Part shown: positions 12,981 through 22,598 of the stretch, one piece after another
How the letters are laid out: the number at the start of each line of letters is the position of its first letter
Numbering within the stretch: position 1 is the stretch's first letter
Assembly (NCBI GenBank): GCA_023313575.1
Contig: JAJTTP010000007.1
Coordinates: forward strand, 124,001 to 188,000
Source: Eutypella sp. D-1
Taxonomy: Eukaryota; Ascomycota; Sordariomycetes; Xylariales; Diatrypaceae
Reading direction: 5' to 3'
DNA: 64,000 bases
Made by a program: the position numbers and the translations under genes
The notes under the pieces: generated by a model
Seen by the model: only the letters and a program-made list of their open reading frames with translations
Told to the model about the DNA's origin: nothing
Databases searched by the model: none

Positions 12981-13849
12981 TTGTTGCTTTTCTCTGGCTT
13001 CTCCAAATGCCAGAATGCTCACTAGAGGTTGAGGTTGAGGATCTTCACCAATCCCGTTCCGCAAATACGGCGGGAGAAGAACGGTGAAGGCTCCCTAGAT
13101 CCCCTTCCAAGAATTCGTCCGTCCGGAACCCCTGACATGCCTACCGGAGACTAACTAATAGAGTGTGCTATTAGTATCAAGTATCCAGTAATAAGTCGGC
13201 GGTCGGTTGGTTGAGTTGCAAGTGTTGCGTGCGTGGTGCGTGCGCGTACGTATATGTCCATGGGTACTTCACATGTTGGTATGAAATGTATGTATATTGG
13301 CGGAGCCTTTATTTGTTGTACGTACATACAGCTACATACAGCTACATACGGGCCCTGGAAACTCAGCCTAGAGGACAAGGAGGACCAGGCTCTATCTAGG
13401 TCAAGACTTTTTGCCATTTGATGCAGTGGCGTGGTACGAGGGGTCTAAAAAGGGGGTTTATTAGCGTGTGGCAGGCAACTTTAACTAACATTATACATAG
13501 TATGTATCTATGTACATCCTAAGCATGCGTCCCTGACATTCCTTCCAAATCCATCTATTCGTTCCTTCTTGAGGTCGCCCCCCGGTCCACCCCTGGCTAT
13601 CCGGGACCCACCATCCTCTTGCAACCCCTTCCGTTGGCTTCCCCCCTGTCTGACTCGACCCACAATAACCTATTTACCCACCAATTTAGGAAGTTTGTGC
13701 CTCAGGCTTAAACTTGTTCGACGGAAACCACGGACCCCCTAGACATACGTGTCCTTAACATAAAGAGAGGCTCCTGCTCCCCCATCCCCCTACCCTCGAG
13801 GAGAGGAAAGAGCAATCAGCACCAGCACAGCCAGCACCAGTATTAGCAC

Positions 13850-13951
13850 ATGTACACCTGGCTCCAGTCCAGACAACAGCTGACACTGACTGGCAACCAC
13901 TCTTTAAACTTTACTTACCACACCTCCTTAACCTCTTTCTGCCCTCTTTAA
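13850..13951 (+). promoter_or_regulatory. Possible uORF 1 upstream of hacA (33 codons)
   Basis: An ATG at 13850 opens a 33-codon frame that ends with TAA at 13949-13951. A second, 7-codon uORF follows at 13958-13981. Whether either lies inside the transcript depends on the unknown start site. Long hacA/hac1 leaders with uORFs are known from Trichoderma and Aspergillus. Confidence 0.3.
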
Positions 13952-14034
13952 TTAGAGATGGGAGGACACTTGTCCTTTTAACTTTAGATTATCCCAAATT
14001 TACTCCAATCCAATCCCCCATTTGCCTGCTTGTC

Positions 14035-14106
14035 ATGAAGTCAATTGTGACTCACCCCATGACGGCAAGTACGGCACTAGAGAAAAGAGGCAATGCAATG
14101 CAATAG
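14035..14106 (+). promoter_or_regulatory. Possible uORF nearest to hacA start (23 codons)
   Basis: ATG at 14035, TAG at 14104-14106; it lies 212 nt upstream of the hacA ATG. In other filamentous fungi the induced hac1/hacA transcript is 5'-truncated so that such a uORF is lost. This is the best candidate for that role here. Between it and the start are short CT-rich repeats (CTCTCTAT). Confidence 0.4.
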
Positions 14107-14318
14107 CTAAAGCTGCAGCCTAGAGAACTCATTTAGGTTATTACAGTAGAGCTCATCCGATCTCTCTATCTCTCTATCAGTTCTTTTTTATCATACATAA
14201 CATCTTTGCTACTTCAATCAACCAATACCTACCCTCAAGATTATATCACCATATCCACCACCTACCGTAGTACGAAATAAACAAACAGACAGACAATAAA
14301 AAAATTACACAAACAAAT

Positions 14319-15932
14319 ATGGCTTCTCAAGAAAGCCAATCGGCTCCGGCCACCAATCCATCTGCGGCCACCACCACCACCACCGCCACCGTCAAGTTCG
14401 AGGACTCTCCAGCCGAATCCTTCCTATCCACTCCCGGTGATATGTACCCATCTCTTTTCGATGCGTCTGCCACTTCATTAGACCACATCGACAGTGTCAT
14501 GACTCCCCCATCTTCTGTCGATGTCGCCTTAACAACCCCGGCTCCTGCCTCCGTCACCCCCACAACTCCTTCCGCCACTTCTACACCGGCTCCTGAATCA
14601 TCAGAGAAGAAGCCTGTCAAGAAGAGGAAGTCATGGGGCCAAGTCCTGCCGGAACCCAAGACCAACCTCCCCCCGAGGAAGCGCGCCAAGACGGAAGACG
14701 AGAAGGAGCAACGACGCGTCGAGCGAGTCTTACGCAATCGTCGCGCCGCCCAGTCTTCTCGGGAACGGAAACGCCAGGAAGTAGAGGCTCTGGAGCAGAG
14801 ATGTAAAGAACTGGAGGCCGCCTTATTAAATAGAGACAAGACGGTCAATATGTTGGTGGAAGAAATGAAGAAAATCCGGAGAGACTCAGGAAACTCCACC
14901 CGCGGCTCCTCGCCTTTTGATAGCTTTGAGCCATCACCCCTTACCCTTTCCCAGGCTTTGTTCGGTTCATCCGACTCAACAAATCAAGTACCAACTGGCG
15001 CCATGGATGACTTCATCCTGATGCCCGAGCCCAATGCCACTGTGAACCCCGCCTCCCTTTCACCCGAACTGAATCCCGTCTCCGATTCTCCCGAGGACGA
15101 TAACAACGAGAACAACAATGAGAGTTCAGTAGCGCCCGCACCCAACGCGGCCCCTGCTACCGCGGCTCCCTCCTCCGACCTGACACAACATCCAGCAGCG
15201 GTGTTGTGTGACCTGCAGTGTCAGTCGGTGGAGGTTCCGCAGTCGTGGACGGCCTCGCGTCAGGGATCGCCTCAGGCGCTCTATCTCTTTCTGCAGCTCC
15301 AAGCGCTGTTGACCGCCTACTCGGTGATGATTTCGGCTTGCCGTCATCCCTTGACCTTGATCGCTGGGGCGCTGAAAACCAACTTAGCCCTTCTGCCGAC
15401 CCCCTCAATTTTGAGTACGATCATTTGGCTGGTGACTCGACCCCGCAATTTCAGGAGTTCGACTTCGAGCAGTTCCTCAGCACCGACGAGAGCGGCGCAG
15501 CGCCGGGCGCGTCTGCGGGCAGCGACTCGATCCCCCAAGAACCCGAATCTACCTTCAGCCTCTTCGACTCTGAGACTCAAGTCCCTACAGAAACTTTTAA
15601 CCAGCAGCCCCATCCTGGCGCGTCCCTTGAAGGATGCGACGATGGAGTTATTGCGGTTGGTGTCTGAGGGATGCGATGACCGGGTCGAGGGGCTGGCAGT
15701 CGGATCCCCGGGTATCAAGGGAGATCGTAGCCGCCGCCCGCTTACGTGGCCGGACGGCACCAGCTTACCGTCGCGAGAAGTACTGCTCACCCTCCTGTGG
15801 GCTATACAGGTCGAAGAACGGAAATTATTATCATTATCGAAGAAGACTTACAACATGAATCTCTCTTCGCCAGTTCCTCGGCCCGGATCGAGCATCTTTC
15901 AAAAATGGGCACCAACCCAGAATATTGTATGA
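14319..15932 (+). CDS. hacA: bZIP transcription factor HacA/Hac1, unfolded protein response regulator
   Basis: The bZIP is unmistakable: WGQVLPEPKTNLPPRKRAKT just before it, then the basic region RRVERVLRNRRAAQSSRERK (residues about 130-150) and a leucine zipper to about 185. The uninterrupted genomic frame would give 537 aa ending at 15932. Removal of the 20-nt Ire1 intron 15196-15215 shifts to a frame that stops at 15665-15667, giving 442 aa (14319-15195 joined to 15216-15667). The spliced tail is acidic and aromatic (FEYDHLAGDSTPQFQEFDFE), as expected for an activation domain, and ends GCDDGVIAVGV. The active form drives ER chaperone and secretion genes. Start: first ATG after an AT-rich leader, with an alanine/serine/threonine-rich N-terminus. 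No spliceosomal intron is evident. Confidence 0.97.
   Translation: MASQESQSAPATNPSAATTTTTATVKFEDSPAESFLSTPGDMYPSLFDASATSLDHIDSVMTPPSSVDVALTTPAPASVTPTTPSATSTPAPESSEKKPVKKRKSWGQVLPEPKTNLPPRKRAKTEDEKEQRRVERVLRNRRAAQSSRERKRQEVEALEQRCKELEAALLNRDKTVNMLVEEMKKIRRDSGNSTRGSSPFDSFEPSPLTLSQALFGSSDSTNQVPTGAMDDFILMPEPNATVNPASLSPELNPVSDSPEDDNNENNNESSVAPAPNAAPATAAPSSDLTQHPAAVLCDLQCQSVEVPQSWTASRQGSPQALYLFLQLQALLTAYSVMISACRHPLTLIAGALKTNLALLPTPSILSTIIWLVTRPRNFRSSTSSSSSAPTRAAQRRARLRAATRSPKNPNLPSASSTLRLKSLQKLLTSSPILARPLKDATMELLRLVSEGCDDRVEGLAVGSPGIKGDRSRRPLTWPDGTSLPSREVLLTLLWAIQVEERKLLSLSKKTYNMNLSSPVPRPGSSIFQKWAPTQNIV
15183..15223 (+). promoter_or_regulatory. Ire1-dependent non-spliceosomal intron of hacA (20 nt, 15196-15215) with its two hairpins
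   Basis: Two loops fit the Ire1 consensus CNG^CNGN: CAG^CAGC at 15193-15199 and CTG^CAGT at 15213-15219. The cuts fall exactly 20 nt apart, the intron length known from Trichoderma and Aspergillus. The first loop sits on a perfect 10-bp stem (15183-15192 with 15200-15209, one G-U pair). The second has a short UGAC/GUCA stem (15209-15212 with 15220-15223). There are no GT-AG borders. Excision changes the frame by -20, joining GCA/GTG. Confidence 0.95.
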
Positions 15933-16947
15933 TTTTGATTGATTGGTTGGTGGGCTAAAATATCGGATTTTGATTTACAAACGGGCGGTCAGGGAGGGTT
16001 GACGATCGAGAGGTTTATAAGCCGGCGTCTGCGGAGTGGCGTGTGTTTTCAACTATATCGAGTCGGCAGGCAGGCAGGCAGGGCGGGAGGGCCTCCTTGA
16101 GTGTGGGAATTATGAATACATGTATTTCTATAACCAACCAGCCAACCACACTGAGAACAATATCAAGAAACCAATGTGTTTTCGCCTTGTTCATCCAACA
16201 TTTCTGTCTCCTGCTCTCTCTTACCTCGCCTCTTGTGTGATTTGATGCTTTTGCCACCAAATGAAGAATTCCAACTTAGCGAGACGAAGACGACGGCTTA
16301 ACTACTGCTTGGCCTTGGATCGTTCGCTGTCCGGCTACATTAACAGTTGCACTGACAGACAAATTTGTGGTATCTCGGTCTCCGGAAACCCTTCACTTCT
16401 AGGCCGGGTCACTTCGGGTCATAGTATCCTCCGCCGTCGAAGCTGGCTTAGATAGTAGTCTCTTGCTTGGTGTATATGATGCCGTAGGCATAGGGAATAG
16501 AGCGCCCACGCAACACTTCCCGTTGGGGATGCGGCGCGTGAGGTCATCTACCTGGTATACAAAATACTATGTCCCAACGAACACAACCCGATGACACACA
16601 CATGATGGTAATCCAAGCGTCGCCGTTTGCTTTTCCAGCTGAGCTGATGTACGGCGCAGCCCCACAAGGCCACCGCATTTCCCGAGTGTTCAGAGCTGGA
16701 GGAAGGTGAGTTGGACATGAATGGTGCTTTCTCGCTCAGGTATGGATTAATTGTTAGGTGGACATTCCATCACATGGCCAAGTTACAAGTTTTCAGTCGG
16801 CAGCTCTAGAACAGTGATTAGTTAGTTAGTCTCCTATATTGCATAATCTAATTTCACGATACTTGAAACGGCTTCTTATTTCATCCATGTGTCCTAGCTC
16901 ATATAGATAGATACCAAGGCGCACACACCGTCCCCCCTTCCTGTACC
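15933..16947. other. Convergent intergenic region (hacA / polyQ gene)
   Basis: 3' flanks of two converging genes. It contains a GGCA-type short repeat at about 16064-16081 (CAGGCAGGCAGGCAGGGCGG); nothing else is recognised. Confidence 0.5.
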
Positions 16948-17344
16948 TCAGTTAAAACCCCGAACACCTTTAAGCCTGCGTGAAAACCCATCGAGTTCCT
17001 CCCAAACATCCTCGACCTTCCGCCTCAGGCGTTCAACAGCGGCCGCGCAATCCCGGAGCACGACCGCCGCCGCCGCTACCGCCGCGGCGTTGTCGTAGTC
17101 GTCATCATACGTCTTCTCCTCCTGAACAGGGGGGACGGCCAAGGTAGACGACGGTGAAATCGGGGATATCGACAAGCGCGCGTAGGAGTGGTATTTATCG
17201 AAGTCCCTCCGGCGTACGCGTCTCTTGATCGCCTCGCTCGTCGCCGTCATCGTGGCTATCGGAATTGGGGCCGGGGCCTCAGACGACGTCTGTGCATTGT
17301 CGGACGCGGGGTCTTCGCTTCCGCCTTCTGGCGCCCCCTGTTGT

Positions 17345-17427
<83 letters not shown>

Positions 17428-18522
17428 ACGGTGGTGGTGGTAGGAACAGTGCGGACAGTGACACTGTTGCGCTGCCTTGCTCTTTCTCCATCTTCCCCGC
17501 CGCGCCGCCGCCTCAATCGTTAGAACCGCCGGTGCCCGTCTCGCCACGGGGCGCTGTCGCACTGCCGTCTGCGCGTCCTCCGCTGCGGTGTTGGGTGGTC
17601 CGTTGACCGGCGGGAAATTGGGAAGTCGGGCAGACGCAGGATCCGTGCCGACGTGAGCCGGGGCAGGGGCTCCTCCCGCTCCGAATGGTTCCGCTGCCGC
17701 GCCTTCTCTGCCCATGGCCCGCTGGATGCCGGGCTGCGCCGTATTCGGCACGGCCATCCCGACCGCGGGACCGGGCCAGGGAGGGCCTGCGGCGACGACA
17801 CCGTTTCCGTGGGCAGGAGGGCGGAACTCGCCGCGCACCTCCGCCCCTCGGACGCTGCCGTAATTGTCTGGCAAGGCTATGCTGGTCCCGGGGGCGACGG
17901 CGCTCTTCACAGAGTGGATGAGCCACCGGCGCATCTCGATCTCGAGCGCAGACCACGCCCAGGCGTCGAGCTCGGAGAGCCAAGCTCCTCCTCCTTGGAG
18001 GTGCCAAGGATGACCGTAAACCCGGTGCGAATCCGCCGGCGGCGGCGGCGCTTGTGCATGAGGAGGCATTGCGGTGGTGGGCGCGCCCTGCGGGTAACTT
18101 GTCGTGCTGTTGCTGGATTCCGGGCAGGACTGCGACCGTGGTGGAGATGGCTGGGTGCGGTGTGGTGGCGTGGGAGTGGGACTGACCCCTGAGACGCCAT
18201 CGCCTGAGGCCTGCGTACCTGTCGGGTCACCCCTAGACGCTGAGCCTGAGCCTCCCTGGGACTGCGGGTCTTGGTAGGTATGCCCTGGTCTCGGGAAAGG
18301 TGGCTCGACGTGGCTCGTGACGACGATGGGTCTCGACGGCGTGTCCGGGGGCCAAGTCTGCGCAGATGAAGAGCCGGCTTCTTCTGGTACGGTAAAATTG
18401 TCAATCGCCGAGCTCCAGGTCTGGGTTGATGCCGTGCTGCTGTTCTCTTGGATGCTCTGGGTTGATGGGGATGCGCCCTGGCTGTTGAAGCCATGCTGGT
18501 TTCCCCTTGTGTCGTCCATCAT
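16948..18522 (-). CDS. Polyglutamine, proline/serine-rich protein of unknown function
   Basis: An uninterrupted 524-aa frame begins with two adjacent ATGs at 18522 and 18519; TGA is at 16950-16948. I recognise no enzyme domain. The N-terminal 150 residues are S/T/P/Q-rich and probably disordered. The middle holds a better-ordered stretch, GHPWHLQGGGAWLSELDAWA (about residues 170-190), followed by WSALEIEMRRWLIHSV. Then comes a run of 30 glutamines, preceded by CHCPHCSYHHHR, a short Cys/His cluster. The C-terminus (about residues 485-524) is a predicted coiled coil (CAAAVERLRRKVEDVWEELD). A basic segment, EAIKRRVRRRDFDKYHSYAR, precedes it. A nuclear or chromatin role is possible but not shown. 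Confidence 0.7.
17338..17427. repeat. Polyglutamine tract coded by alternating CAA/CAG (30 codons)
   Basis: On the plus strand this is a TTGCTG hexamer array with CTG and TTG triplets at its edges. On the coding (minus) strand it encodes 30 glutamines. The mixed codons make it a hexamer repeat rather than a pure CAG run. Confidence 0.97.
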
Positions 18523-20642
18523 GGTGCGTGTACTGTATGTCAGTGTATGGATGGGTTTCCTTCACTAGATTAGGTGCCGGTGTCACTTTTTGAACATAAA
18601 TATGTGATAAGAGAGGGGCAGGATATCCAAGGATAGAGCCTCTTGTATAAACAGGAAGCAGCCGACAGGCACACATGTTATATAATTTGCTGTGCGACCA
18701 CCACGCCTCAGCTTCTCTCTTATCTATCATAACTGAGGACTGAACAATTCCTCCACCCTATCTCTGAGCTTACCACGTAGCAGATATGCTGAAACTAGAC
18801 ATATGCATAGTCTATGTCTTAGCACTACCTGTAGCGAGACCCAGACTGCCACTTCTTTGTCTATTTACTAGTTGACATGTATGAACGTGAGACTTCGGGT
18901 GCGTACATCCTGATATGTGACTAATGCTGCCAAGCACGACGACGACGAGGCACACGTTTCCCAGCAAGGGGTGTTTGGAAACTAGGTATCAGGACTTTTT
19001 GTGATGCTCTCTGACTCTCCTAGCCGGCGATATTTATGGGAAACTAGGCTCCTCTTCATTAACCCAGTGTTACGTCGCGTCTATGCAATGTCCACGGGTG
19101 TCATTATAGTTCTTGGGGCCAGGCAGGTTCTTGTCAAAATCAATAAGCCAATCCTTATGTACATCATTTTGGTAAGGGGTTTTCGGAGCAGAATAAGGTT
19201 AATTATGCTTGTTTAACATAGAAACGAAGCAACTATCTATGAACTTTAGAAAGTAGAATGCACTACCTTCGGAAAATCTAGTCATTCAAAGCCGTCACAT
19301 CTATTTTTAAGGCTTGCAGCAGAGGTGACTCACTGACTCTGTCCAGCCACTGCCAGGCTGATTTATTGGTTCTTCAATAGATGGGGAGAATTAGTGGGTG
19401 TCTAGAATTCCTAGAAAGACACATATTACATCACTTACGCACATATTGAAGTGAATAAAGGGGCTTCGACCCAATAGAGAGAGTGGTTGCGTGAAATGGC
19501 TCACTGTGGCCTCTAGCCAATGGCTGCACTGATCATGCGCTGATATAAACCTATGCATGCCTCTAAAGTGTACCCCTACCTACGCCTTTTGGGAGTATTA
19601 GTCAAGGAAACGTTTATGTATAAAGAGAAAACATCATATACTTACCTTCTGTGTCTGTAGATGGACGGCAGAAATAATACTCCCGTGGAAGTCTCCAAGC
19701 TTCTGAGCACCGATCCACATTGTCTTCTCCATGGTGCGGCCGCCTCATGATACTTGGAGTATTAGCCCAGCGCACGGCTTCACTACTACATAAGTGTTCT
19801 TGAGAGCTTCCCAATGCGCTCTACCGGATTTGAGACGTCCTAGTTTCCTCTTTTGTAACCACTGTCTGCCAGCTCCCTCTTCGATATTATTGGAGGGTTC
19901 CCTTGGGAATCGTGAGGTCAGGAACCCCTCTCCCGGCTCTACTACTGTGACATACAGGTATAGAAATAGGTGCTAGCCCGCGGGCCGTCCCATATCGACG
20001 TGTGATAGGTGTGATTCCCATTGTTGCACTCGTGTCCCGGCCGCTGTCGAGTTCCGGCCAGGTGTTTGGGCGTCCACCCTGCAGCAAGATCATAGCATTG
20101 CAGCGGCAGAAGCTCGAGAACGTTCGCGACCTCCCCAAAGCGTGCTCACTCCAAGCCAAGAGTGGCCGGTCGATGGGTATAGTTCCGTGTTTTCTGCATA
20201 TTCGGTTCTTGAAGTGCCTGGAGACTCGGTCCAGTCTCGCCTGGTATCGAATGAAAATTCTACGAGATCCATCACTCGTCCAAAAGCCAAGGATCAGATG
20301 ACTGTTTTCTTCTTTATATTATCAACACGAGCCTTGACCTACGTTACATGTAGGTGTCGATGGGCATGTTAGGTTTTATAAACCACCCTACCTAGTAGAC
20401 CGCACCTGCATGTCACATCTAGCGGCCGCATTCTATACTCATATACCTTGATATTGCAAGGTTATGCCACAGAACCCCATGATTAGTAGTGTTGCAGTGT
20501 ATAGACCGTAAGAGGCAGCTCTTATTGTCAATTTCGTGTATAAAGTGTCTGCTGCCTGAAGCCCTGTAGAATAGAGTTCCAAAGAGCCACTTCCGCAAGG
20601 GCTAGTGAGAGTCAGCTTACGATCAGCACCCAAGACCTAAAA
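18523..20642. other. Intergenic region
   Basis: 2.1 kb without a gene I can defend. A plus-strand open stretch at about 20040-20300 reads protein-like (EARERSRPPQSVLTPSQEW) but has no recognisable domain or start. The right end holds the LPMO promoter. Confidence 0.45.
20539..20545 (+). promoter_or_regulatory. Candidate TATA box of the AA9 gene
   Basis: TATAAAG, 98 bp upstream of the start codon; a plausible core promoter position. Confidence 0.4.
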
Positions 20643-21951
20643 ATGTCCTTCAAACTCGCTACCGCTGCCCTTGTGGCCTTGGTCCCGCTAGTACAGGGCC
20701 ACTGTACGTCAGACATGGCCACCACGAGGAAATAGTAGTCTTCTAACACACGATACCAGTTACTTTCGCGCGTCTTTCCGTTAATGGAGAGTGGCAAGAA
20801 CCACTCCGCTACATTCGGTATGTGAGGCGCTCCTATATTTCGAATCCGACTTCGAACTGTTCGGTACTGCTACAATGTTCTGACAGGAGTCTCGCATCAG
20901 TAACAAGACGGCCCCTTTCGAAGAGCTCGACACCCCAAACCAAAACTGGAACGAACGGACGTACAACTCCCCCACGTATGCGGCGACGGATTATCCGGCG
21001 TCCGTTCGCTGCGGACGCGATAAGATGGCCTGGGCGGCGGACACCGAGGTCCTCACCGTGAAGGCCGGTGACACCATCGAGCTGGCGCATACGAGGAACG
21101 AGCCGTGGTACTGGGATGATAACCAGTGGTACGACTGCCCCAACGATCGAGGCAGCTGCCAACCGGTCATCGAAAGCGACGTTAGTAGCTCTCTATCATA
21201 GCTCTCTAGATATCATATGCCTCCTCGCTATCAATGCGAGGCATGCGGAAAAGAGCAGGCTGCGTGGGGACGAAAATCTAATAAGGTATTAGGGTATAAT
21301 GGACATCAACCATCCAGGACCCGTCGTCGTACACCTCTCCCGAGTCCCAGACGGCCAGGACGTGCATGAATATGACGGCACTGGCGAATGGGTCAAGGTC
21401 TATACTCTCGGGCTGGAAGTGAGGGAGGATGATCCGGTCCACTGGCTCGCCTACAATAACGAAGGACTACCCGACCGCGTAAGTGCTTCCATGTACTAAG
21501 ACTACTGATATAGGAGACCGTGGATGTATGGAATTATTGCTAACAATTATGTCGCGGTGACCATTACAGTTCATATTCAAGCTGCCGTCCCAAACACCCG
21601 CCGGACAATACCTCATGCGTATGGACTTGATCTGGGCAGGCCTGTATAGCACGGAATACCCCTCATACGCTCAGCTATATCCTACATGTGCACAGATCCG
21701 CGTCGTCAGTGAATATAGCGGGTCGCTGCCCAAGGGAATTCTGATCCCCGAAGATTTGGCCGATGACCTCCCAGGTACGACCAAATGCTATCTTTTGAAG
21801 GTTTTGGCTGTTATCATACTAATAATTCAACCCAGGAATGTTCACTAGCCTGGAGATGTACAGGATGCAGTCCATCGATGAAGGCTACGTGTACCCCGGA
21901 GGCCCCTTGTGGGATGGTGAGAATCTTGTTCAGGACAAGCCGGATGTCTGA
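20643..21951 (+). CDS. Secreted lytic polysaccharide monooxygenase, AA9-like (GH61)
   Basis: Six exons: 20643-20703, 20760-20817, 20901-21180, 21293-21478, 21570-21774 and 21836-21951; 301 aa. The introns are 56, 83, 112, 91 and 61 bp. The signal peptide MSFKLATAALVALVPLVQG is followed directly by His20, the N-terminal histidine of the copper brace. Family landmarks follow: LSVNGEWQEPLRYIRN, ASVRCGRDKMAWAADTEVL, VKAGDTIEL, INHPGPVVVHLSRV (second copper His in HxGP), and the end GQYLMRMDLIW, AQLYPTCAQIRV with the axial Tyr and the nearby Gln. AA9 enzymes oxidatively cleave cellulose and hemicelluloses outside the cell. One oddity: the second-shell His usually found after the LLR.E..AL stretch is absent (IWAGLYS). 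No cellulose-binding module is present. Confidence 0.9.
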
Positions 21952-22598
21952 ATCAATGCACACCAGCTGCTTCGGTCTTTTTGGGGTTCCTCTACATCAT
22001 GGCCAACCCTTTTCTCATCGACTGCCCTTCTATTGCGTTCGATCGCTGTACGTAGCTAGGAGTGACTGAACACAACTTAATAGTCGAGAGGGACATTATC
22101 GTACTAGCCTAAGGTTAACAATCGTAGAATAGAAATCCCCAATTAGTATCTCGCAATTCATTTTCCTCTGTGGGTGAAACCGCCTATTTATACATTCCCC
22201 CTATAATTAAGTGGAACCAAAGAGGCCGATTACAATTTTAGACACCAGCAAAGAACAAAAGGGAGGTTCGAGCTCGTAACTAGAACATATGATGACTTGG
22301 CATGTTCCTATATTCATCTGGTTGAATTATATATTAATTATAATAGTTGGATCTGTTATACTCGATGGCTCAGTATTATCTCACGATTTGCTCTGCCTTC
22401 TTAGTTATCTCTGGTAAGAAATACACCATTCGGGCTTCCCCGAAGCGTTCTCTACCTTTGTTTTCCTTCATTAGTTTGGCATATATGCCTTAACTAAACT
22501 CTTCAGACCTAAGCCCTTTTGTACACTAGAGTATACGAGACTCTTTCAGCGGGTAGGTAAATTATTAGATAAGGTAGTAGTACATGATAAATCTGGCA
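21952..22598. other. Convergent intergenic region (LPMO / deaminase)
   Basis: AT-rich 3' flanks of both genes; no RNA gene or repeat recognised. Confidence 0.5.

Larger units (their letters stand above)
7891..14318. other. 6.4-kb gene-poor region upstream of hacA
   Basis: No convincing gene on either strand: open frames are short, lack recognisable domains and cannot be joined by good splice sites. It contains a CTCGT-type short repeat around 9917-9937, a (CA)24 microsatellite, a 10-bp minisatellite, and near its right end pyrimidine-rich sequence with short uORFs that is likely the hacA promoter and leader. Confidence 0.5.

Noticed and set aside
15213..15245. Alternative Ire1 intron using CTGCAGT and CCGCAGT loops (24 nt)
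   Set aside because: Length is a multiple of three and would not open the activation-domain frame; the 20-nt option fits both known length and frame.
17188..18192. Open frames through the polyQ tract giving poly-Leu or poly-Cys proteins
   Set aside because: A CAG/CAA array is open in all frames; only the minus frame continues into credible protein on both sides.
20002..20372. Protein-like open stretch before the LPMO gene
   Set aside because: No start, no recognised domain and competing frames on both strands; noted in the gap entry only.
20887..20900. Earlier acceptor (TGACAG at 20886) for LPMO exon 3
   Set aside because: It gives the wrong phase with the GTATGT donor; the CATCAG acceptor at 20900 restores YIRNKTAPFEE.
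22262..22280. GGTTCGAG-like tRNA B-box
   Set aside because: No matching A-box or cloverleaf could be drawn around it.
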